64,000 nt of DNA, from assembly GCA_947652605.1 (NCBI GenBank), contig OX393579.1:22155674-22219673 (forward strand), given 5' to 3'. Origin of the DNA: Elmis aenea (Eukaryota > Arthropoda > Insecta > Coleoptera > Elmidae). Both the position numbers and the translations under genes were made by a program. Positions 57,425-64,000 of the stretch are shown in pieces; position 1 is the stretch's first letter, and each line of letters starts with the position of its first letter. The notes beneath the pieces were generated by a model, which did not search any database, was not told the DNA's origin, and saw only the letters and a program-made list of their open reading frames with translations.

Positions 57425-57533
57425 TACACAAACCCGGGACAAATAGACGTCCTGAGAGATTGTCTCAGGAAACCGGGACATATACCGCTAAACCGGGACA
57501 ATCATGGTTTTCCGGGATGTCTGACAACCCTAG
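57425..57533. repeat. Terminal relic with CCGGGACA words
   Basis: ACCCGGGACA, AACCGGGACAT and AACCGGGACAATC are followed by a terminus CCGGGATGTCTGACAACCCT. Its complement begins like the relic at 16174 (AGGGTTGCCAGATGTCCCGG), so both are ends of one family. The second end of this copy was not found. Confidence 0.55.
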
Positions 57534-57681
57534 TCAGTTTCATTAGGATTAGGTTAACTGGATAACGATTGAACGAAGCTAAAATGTAGTTCACAATTTA
57601 CCAAACACTTTTTTCAAAAAGTTTAATTATGCCGTTATAGCAATGTTTCTACAATTTTGGCCTACCCTGAATACATGTAAG

Positions 57682-59455
57682 CAGGCCGGTAATCTATATA
57701 TTGGGGCCCGGATGCAACAACATTTTTAGACTTCTCTATACAAAATTGTTGGGAAAATTTTTACGGCAAATTAATAAAATTTGAATTATATAAATATATA
57801 CGTAAATAATATAAAATTGTAGTAAATTACGATAAATAACTTAATCACAATAAAAGTATTTTTGATTTTGTAAGACTTTTTATCAGTTTTAGAACTTGGG
57901 CTTTGAACAGCTCATTTTTCAATTATATTTCAAAGTCTGTCATTTCATATTGCGTATTTTCTACAAATAATATTGCTGAGAATTAAGTCTCTCTTGTGAC
58001 TTTGTAGATCTAAGGCTAAGGTATTTTTTTAGTATACAATTAAGCAGGTCTGATGGTTTGATCATGAATTGGGATTTTTCTTCTGGTATATTTGTTATTA
58101 AAAAAATCTTTATCTTCATTATAAATGTTCAGTTTTTTCACAAAATTTATTTACATGTTCTTTTTAATAGTTTAGAAGTAAAGAATTATAAAATATTTAT
58201 AGTTTTCAAAAATGTCTAGAACTAATTTAAATTGTTCGTCTTTTTGAGAAATCAGTGTCGATCTCAATATGGAACCAAAAATATCTTATAATTTACCACA
58301 GGTTTTATCAGTAGGTACTAGGGTTTCTCATATTTGACCATTTTGCTTGTCCCGGGATTCCGGTAAGAAATCGGCCTTTGTCCCGGGATTTCCCGGGATC
58401 CCGGGATGTAATAAATTATGTCATAATTTTTAAATAAATAACCCAAAAAATTAAGGGAGCGGTTTATTACTTAAAAACAACTCCAAGTCATATATGTAAT
58501 ACATTTTGCTCTATGATTATTACAAATAATTCAATAATATTGGTGAGAGAAACATACATTTGGGAATTATAACCTTTCTATTTCAATTTCATATTTATGA
58601 ATACAATAATATAATTTTTACAATGAATTTTTGTAATGTGATTTAAGAAAACGAAGGTGATCTGTGCTTCAGTCAATTAGTCTTTTTCTTAATTTATTAA
58701 CAAAAAGTCCTGCTGCATAAAATGCTCTCTGTCTCTATTGATGTAGGTGAATTGTCTTGAGCGCATCTAGCAGCAAAGAAACTTCGTTATTATCAATAAA
58801 ATTTCATTTATAAGCTATTTTGCTTTGAATTATCAGGGTACACAAAAATAAAACTGTAAAAGTATTTTGAAGATATTAACTTTGTAATGGAGACCGGGCT
58901 TCTTTGCGCCATACTAAAAGAGAAAAATTATTTTGAAGTTTTTCCATAATTTACTGTTAGTAAAGACATTTTAAGCATAAAATTCTGTTAAGTTATGATA
59001 GTATTACAAAGATCTTAGCACAAAATAAACGAAAACAACACTTTTTTAAAATCCCGGGAATTCCCGGGACAAAAAGCATTTCCCGGGAAATATAAAATAG
59101 CTTAAAATGGACCGGGATCCCGGGATTCCGGGATCCCGGGATCCCGGGAAAGAAACCCTAGTAGGTACCTATCTCATATAATAAAAACTTTATTTTTTAT
59201 TTTACAGATACAATCTTGTCCTTAAACAATTTTTTTACTTTCCATTAATGATTTTTTTCAAATTCAGTAGTTCCTGAAGTACGTTTTCCATCGATTTTAT
59301 AAGTAAAATAGTGAAAAATTGATTCTTATATCATGTTTTTATTTTGTAGAACATAATTCATCGATTGCACTTAAAACATTATACCAAACTAGAAGTTATT
59401 ATGTGCCATTTTGGGGCCCCCTAGGTCAGGGGCATTGCACCCACTTGACCGGCCT
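57682..59455. mobile_element. hAT-like element hosting a second hAT
   Basis: Left end CAGGCCGGTAATCTATATAT and right end TTGACCGGCCTG, with GGGGCCC words just inside each. Flanks ACATGTAA and GCATGTGA match at 6 of 8, so the duplication is only suggestive. The element at 58319-59160 sits inside. Confidence 0.6.
58319..59160 (-). mobile_element. hAT element with CCCGGGA subterminal repeats, copy B
   Basis: Begins TAGGGTTTCTCATATTTG and ends GGGAAAGAAACCCTA, with a perfect 8-bp duplication GTAGGTAC (58311-58318 and 59161-59168). Both ends carry clusters of CCCGGGATTCC/GGGATCCCGGGA words. On the minus strand at about 58650-58810 it keeps LLLDALKTIHLHQ, a stop, and QRAFYAAGLFVNKLRKRLID, the C-terminal R.E/QRAFSAAG.FV.K.R.RL motif of hAT transposases. 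Confidence 0.9.
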
Positions 59456-59738
59456 GGCATGTGAGAAAAGTCTGCTTTTTTTTTTGATTAAAAGCTATTT
59501 GTGGAAAATATTAAAATTTCCACACATACAAAATAATTCTATCAACACCTGTATGTTGATGAAAAATTATTACAACACCACTGATTATGATGCTTTTATC
59601 AGTTTTGCTGCAAATTAAATTTTATTAATCACAACAGCTAAGATCATCAAATATTTTATGTATTTTTATTTGACAGTTGTGTGAAAAACCTTTGACATAT
59701 TTATTTTATATTTTAGATAAATTAATCCAAAATTTATT

Positions 59739-59901
59739 ATGCCTCAAGTATTACAACGTATTTGTAGCATATCACCAACATTGTTTAAGAAAAGTCTAAA
59801 ATCTTTAGTAAATATATCAAATAGATATGTTAAAAATGAAGTTAGATTTTATAGTAGCAAAAATCTCAGTGTTATGAAAGTTACAGTATGTGGAGCAGCA
59901 G
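59739..59901 (+). CDS. MDH-like exon 1: leader and start of Rossmann fold
   Basis: Residues 1-54 plus one base: leader, then MKVTVCGAAG. The ATG at 59739 is preceded by TTTATT. A possible 5' UTR splice acceptor (TATTTTAG) lies at 59716. Without splicing, the frame hits a stop at once (GGFR then TAA), so the donor GTGGTTTT at 59902 must be used; it is a weak match to consensus. Confidence 0.85.
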
Positions 59902-62900
59902 GTGGTTTTCGATAACACATATCATTAAAAACCTTGTAATGAGAAATTTTTGCAGGAAATGTAGGGCAACCTTTATGTTTGATGTTAAAACAGTGTCCTC
60001 TAATAGATGAATTGACATTGTACGACATAACAGGTACTTGCGGATTTGGAATGGAGCTGGGACACGTTGACACAAAATGTAAAGTATCGGCGTTTACAGG
60101 TTGTGAACACATTAAGGAAGCTTTTAGCGTACGTTAAAAAAATCAGTATAGGAATAAAATGTGACAATGAATTTGAAATTTTCAGGGATCAAAAGTAGTG
60201 GTTTTTGTAGCTGCTGCACCAAAAACTAATTATTTGTCATATAGCGCCATGTTTGAACCAAATGCCCTTATTGTCAGTGAACTAACAGAGGCGTTTTCTC
60301 AGTTCTGTCCTAAAGTAAGTAATAAAAATAGAAAGTTACATATTTACAGTCAGAAACAAATTACAAACTTTTGTTCTACATGATTTTTATATCTCAGGCT
60401 TTGCTTGCTATTGCTACCAATCCAGTCAATAGCATTGTCCCTTTGATTAGTGAAATTCTTAAAAGAAATTCAACATATGATCCTCTAGCTGTTTTTGGTA
60501 TTACATCGTTAAACGTAGTTCGAACAAATACATTTGTTGCAACTGTACAAGGCCTCGAACCAGAGTGTGTAGTTGTACCTGTTATTGGTGGAAATGCTGA
60601 TAAATCTATTGTACCTGTATTGTCTCATTCTAGACCATGTTCAGATTTTACTAACGTAAGTAAAATACCGTACAAAAAAGGTAAAAAATTAATGTTTAAA
60701 GTCATTAAATTTATCAATTCCGATTTTTAAACTTTTGATTTTTCTTTTTATAATTTTTTAATCTTATGTAGTATGTCCAAACATCAAGGCACACCATTGG
60801 TGATTTCTAAACCGTAAAAATTATTAGGTCGGTTCAATGAAACAAAAGCTGCCGATTCTATAAAGCCCTTAATAATCCTTTTAGTTTTTTAAATGGGCAA
60901 AGAACTTAAATTGGTGATTATTTTTAATCTAAGATATCTTAGTCGATTAAAATACATTTTCGAGACAATGTTGAAGATATTTTTGCAGTGTATAAAAAAA
61001 AATTCATTTGTTTAAATATTGTTTAGCTACTAAGATATATGACAAAATTAAATTTTTTAAATGGAAACAACAGTTGGCTTTGAAGCAAAAAAAAACTTTT
61101 TTTTTTTTTTTTAATAATGCTACATTTATTTTGATATTGGCTAAAATTTAAAAACACGTTATACTTTTAAAACTAGATAGCCACTACATTTAAAAAAAAA
61201 TTGTATTGCTTTAACCGTTTGCCTGCCCTTACATCACGTGATACACATAACGCATGCTCTGATCCCTTTATGCATCACATGTGATGCACATTATTTCGAT
61301 AAACGTCTGAAACTTGATTGTTTTGTGACCTACACGCCTTTGTTTATATGTCTTACAACAACACACTGTGCTTCACATATGATTTACAATACCCAAGAAT
61401 GTGAATTATCTGAAATAATATGATGAAATTACTAAAAATATGAAAAACGCATAAATATATACATTTTTTTCTAAGGCATTACCTTACTTGTTGCATAGCT
61501 ATTGTTTGTAATAATATAATATTTAACTTCTAACTCAATAAAAATTCATGTATTTGTTTTATTTTCTTTTTAATAGTCATTGAAAAAATGCAAAGCAAAT
61601 GGCTTTTGACACTGAACGCATTCTGTGAAAACTTGTTTTGATTTTTTATAACAGCTTCTATACGATTTTCCGACTTGATAACTTTTAAATAGCATCCATT
61701 GCATCTTCTGCGATGAAGTTTTTCAATTTTTTTTCCCGCGTAGTTTTTCAATTCACTAGCTTTTTTATCGGTTAATTTGAATCGGTTTTTGAGCATAAAA
61801 TATGTGGACAGGCAAAGGGTTAGAAAAAATTGCAGTTTTAGTGAAAGTTATAAAGAACAGTTAATACTTAATAAAATCATATTTTGTTTTCTTGAAATCA
61901 TTGACCAATAAATTATACAAATAATCCATTAAACAAGTTCTAATCAGTTATTTATTTAGAAATATATAATATAATAAGAAAATTAAGATTCTTATATGGT
62001 GTTGTACACTGTGATAAAGAAAAATATTAGGCTCGATGCCTTATTGTCTTATTTACCAACAAAAAAGTTTCATTTATTTGTTCTTTTTTTTAACTTCAAC
62101 ATTAACTTTTATACTATTTCATGACATTAGTTTTATAAACTATTTTTGTTGATTTTGTTTAACAAACGAATACCAAAATAAATATGATAACCCATATATT
62201 AGTAAAAACAAAAAAATTAAATACTTTTTAGATGTCTAAGCCAACTATGGTTTTGAAAAAAAAATGCAACTTTGTTATTTATCTTAGTACCTAAGCAATA
62301 CTTAAACAAATAAATCCATAAAAATAGCTAAGACTTTTTCCATCAAAAAACTGTTTTGTATTAACGATTGTATCGGAGATATCTAGACTAAAAATATTCA
62401 CCAATGTTTGTTTTTTGACTGTATCTAATGTGCCATGGAAGTTAAAAAAACTAAAAGCATCACTCACTAAAGTGCTCTAAACAAAAGCCAACTATTGTTT
62501 AGGTTTAGACGTTACTTATGGTAAATCTGGAATTCGGACACAGAGTATATTAGCCATCAGAGTTGGGCATTAGTTGAATAAATTTTCAATTATGATTGAG
62601 ATTGACCGACTAAAATAGCCTGGACTAAATTAGTCATGACTAATTTGGTCGATAATCGTCAATCATTTATCTAGTAGTCTCTTAGAAACAGAAGTAAATA
62701 TTAGTCGAATCATGATTAAAAGTGAATGACTAATTGATATGTTATTGTTACCGTGGATACTGCTATTAGATCCAAACTACAGTTGTCAGTCAGTAAACAC
62801 TGATACATTTTGATAAACAAGTAGTTTCACTGTCATTTTATTAAAATAGTTTTATATTAACGCGAATAACGATTCGAAAACCAAATAAGAATATTCGTTA

Positions 62901-63960
62901 CCCCACAACGGTGACATTATGAGCCTCTGAAAAAACTCAATATATGTTGTTACGGTTTCAGTTTCAGTTACTGCATGCAAACAGTGAAGTTAGTCGTTGC
63001 ATATATCAGTCATGACTAACGAATAAATCAGTCTTTAGTCTAGATTACGACTAATTAATTAATCATCAATTGGAACATTTAATATTAAGGGCTAATGCAA
63101 TTAGTCGTTAGTCTAAATAATTAATTCGACTAAAAAATGCCCATCTCTGTTATTACATTAGCCAATATTTTAAAATACTGTGTTTAAAAGCCATTTCCTA
63201 TCGCATGATCCTAATATTTTCACACGGACTAGCAGTTGGTTATATTAATTCATACTTTAATAGTAGAATTACTGGAATAATATAGAAGCAGGCGCTATTA
63301 GAGTGGGGGGGGGGGCAAAAGGGCAGATGCTCCGGACCTCACAATTTTAGAGGACTTCTTAATTGTTCATTAAAAACTCTATTTTTGTTTTTATATGCAG
63401 TCGAAGTCATTTACACCACAGTATTCATAAAATTGCTTCCATAGCCTAGTTGGTTAATTGTAAATTTTTTTTTTTTTAATGTTTAAAAACTAGGTGTTTT
63501 TAAAAGAACGAACGAAATGTTGGACTTGTTGCAATAAAGTTTTTAGTAAAATTAAAAATGTATTGAACAACTATGCACAGCATATTTTGAATGTTTCTAT
63601 CAAATTACCTTATTAATTTTACACTTAAACAATTTTTTTGTCACTAATGGTGTTTCTTAGTGTAATTTGTAAAAAAAAATACTAATCAAATTATAATAAA
63701 AATTAGTTACTTAATATATTTCAATTAACAGGAAGAATTGGAAAAAATAACACACTCAGTACAAATGGCACACCATGATATTATCAAGGCTAAAACAAAT
63801 TTAAGTGCTACTTTGTCACCTGCGTTTGCAATTGCTCGTTTTGTAATATCTTTAGTTAAAGGACTTCGTGGTCAAACTGACATAGTAGAATGTGCATTTG
63901 TGAGATCATCTTGCCATCCTCATGCTAAATATTTGGCAACACCTTTACAGTTTGGTCCAG
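59739..63960 (+). CDS. Mitochondrial malate dehydrogenase-like protein, predicted pseudoenzyme (partial)
   Basis: Exons 59739-59901, 59956-60128, 60186-60314, 60398-60655, 63732-63960; GT-AG, phases match, gene continues beyond the window. The first 45 or so residues are basic and hydroxylated (MPQVLQRICSISPTLFKKSL..), a likely mitochondrial leader. The NAD-binding GAAGNVG (G-x-x-G-x-x-G) is kept, as are TNPVNS (N163 or N166 region) and R197 of VVRTNTFVA. But the MDH mobile-loop motif with two substrate Args (PRKPGMTR) reads PKTNYLSY, so both are lost (K125, Y131). The catalytic Asp before I/V-V-R is N194, and the catalytic His of IGGHAG is N221. The frame is open with no stops, so the gene is retained though probably without MDH activity. 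Some insects have divergent, testis-expressed MDH paralogues; this could be one. Confidence 0.9.
59956..60128 (+). CDS. MDH-like exon 2: NAD-binding region
   Basis: Residues 55-112: GNVGQPLCLMLKQCPLIDEL.. then LTLYDITGTCGFGMELGHVD. D of LYD binds the NAD ribose. Intron 1 is only 54 bases. Donor GTACGT. Confidence 0.9.
60186..60314 (+). CDS. MDH-like exon 3: altered substrate loop
   Basis: Residues 113-155: GSKVVVFVAAAPKTNYLSYS.., where MDH has AGVPRKPGMTR. Ends ..SQFCPK. Donor GTAAGT. Confidence 0.92.
60398..60655 (+). CDS. MDH-like exon 4: altered catalytic dyad
   Basis: Residues 156-241: ALLAIATNPVNSIVPLISEI.., GITSLNVVRTNTFVA (N194) and VIGGNADKSIVPVLS (N221). Codons AAC and AAT are unambiguous. 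Confidence 0.93.
60656..61214. other. MDH-like intron 4, proximal part
   Basis: AT-rich with an A/T tract near 61085-61113. Nothing recognised before the piggyBac-type element. Confidence 0.5.
61215..61819 (-). mobile_element. piggyBac-type element, deleted
   Basis: Left terminus CCGTTTGCCTGCCC follows TTAA (61211-61214); right terminus, reversed, is CCCTTTGCCTGTCC next to TTAG (61820-61823), one change from TTAA. TTAA targets and CCCTTTGCCTG-like ends fit piggyBac. An internal minus-strand frame (61530-61796) contains LHRRRCNGCYLKVIKSENRI, resembling the cysteine-rich C-terminus of piggyBac transposases (+RRC.GC...). The rest is deleted. A palindrome TGCATCACATGTGATGCA lies at about 61273-61290. 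Confidence 0.75.
61820..62558. other. MDH-like intron 4, middle part
   Basis: AT-rich, nothing recognised. Confidence 0.5.
62559..63159. mobile_element. hAT-like element with TTAGTCGACTAAT-type repeats
   Basis: Left end CAGAGTTGGGCATTAGTTG and right end, reversed, CAGAGATGGGCATTTTTTAG. Many copies of ATTAGTC and GACTAAT in both orientations crowd the first 160 and last 170 bases, typical of subterminal binding repeats. The flanking 8-mers do not match, so target duplication evidence is lacking. Confidence 0.6.
63160..63731. other. MDH-like intron 4, distal part
   Basis: Contains a G-tract (about 63306-63315) followed by a fragment GCAGATGCTCCGGACCTC. The intron ends TCAATTAACAG before exon 5. 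Confidence 0.45.
63732..63960 (+). CDS. MDH-like exon 5: C-terminal domain (continues past window)
   Basis: Residues 242 onward: EELEKITHSVQMAHHDIIKA.., then TLSPAFAIARFVISLVKGLR, DIVECAFVRS and ATPLQFGPG, matching the C-terminal MDH domain. Ends phase 1 at a GTGAGT donor; the last exon lies outside the window. Confidence 0.92.
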
Positions 63961-64000
63961 GTGAGTGGAAATATAAGCTTTTACTGGTTGATATTATTAT

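Noticed and set aside
59865..60112. Minus-strand frames opposite MDH-like exons 1 and 2
   Set aside because: Shadows of the spliced + strand gene.
1..64000. CRISPR arrays, operons, tRNA or rRNA genes
   Set aside because: No regular direct-repeat arrays, no bacterial gene layout and no cloverleaf or rRNA core motifs were found; the genes have spliceosomal introns.

Overview
This is insect nuclear DNA, AT-rich and intron-rich. The coding evidence is the Gyc76C-type receptor guanylyl cyclase, the Loquacious dsRNA-binding protein and a typical insect transposon mix (hAT, Tc1/mariner-like, PIF/Harbinger, piggyBac, Jockey and other LINEs). I cannot fix the order; a beetle or other insect with a large genome is plausible, but that is a guess.

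Three host genes lie on the + strand. (1) Gyc76C-like receptor guanylyl cyclase, 20 coding exons from 7961 to 31497. Every junction is GT-AG with matching phase, giving a 1514-residue protein: signal peptide, extracellular ligand-binding domain, one membrane helix, kinase-homology domain, signalling helix, guanylyl cyclase domain and a long tail ending in a PDZ-type motif. A probable 3' UTR runs to about 33415. (2) loquacious (loqs), six exons from 40953 to 49336 (exon 3 to exon 4 spans a 4.5 kb intron), 367 residues with three dsRNA-binding domains. (3) A mitochondrial malate dehydrogenase-like gene, five exons from 59739 to 63960, running off the right edge. Its reading frame is intact, but the residues corresponding to the catalytic Asp, the catalytic His and both substrate-loop Args of MDH are replaced, so I predict a pseudoenzyme.

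Layout. 1-7900: transposon relics and unassigned AT-rich DNA. 7928-33415: Gyc76C, whose introns hold a PIF/Harbinger > hAT > mariner-like nest (11599-13468), two 8-bp-TSD hAT elements (18358-19236, 22050-22426), foldback elements (19364-20337, 25071-25600) and a degenerate repeat block (15030-16170). 33600-38850: repeat relics and a LINE ORF1 split by a 2.5 kb Tc1/mariner-like element. 39000-49430: loqs, with two introns crowded by nested elements. 49430-59700: mostly mobile elements. 59739 to end: the MDH-like gene with a 3.1 kb intron holding a piggyBac-type element.

The main unusual content is (a) the apparently dead but conserved MDH-like protein; (b) a family of long-inverted-repeat (foldback) elements with CAGGG ends and TA target duplications, found here as miniature, palindromic and transposase-bearing forms; (c) several insertions that can be dated relative to one another because the target site duplications or an uninterrupted paralogous copy are still readable; and (d) large hairpin-forming elements inside introns of loqs, itself a small-RNA pathway gene. 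Coordinates and phases were worked out by hand; homology calls come from recognised motifs, with no database search.
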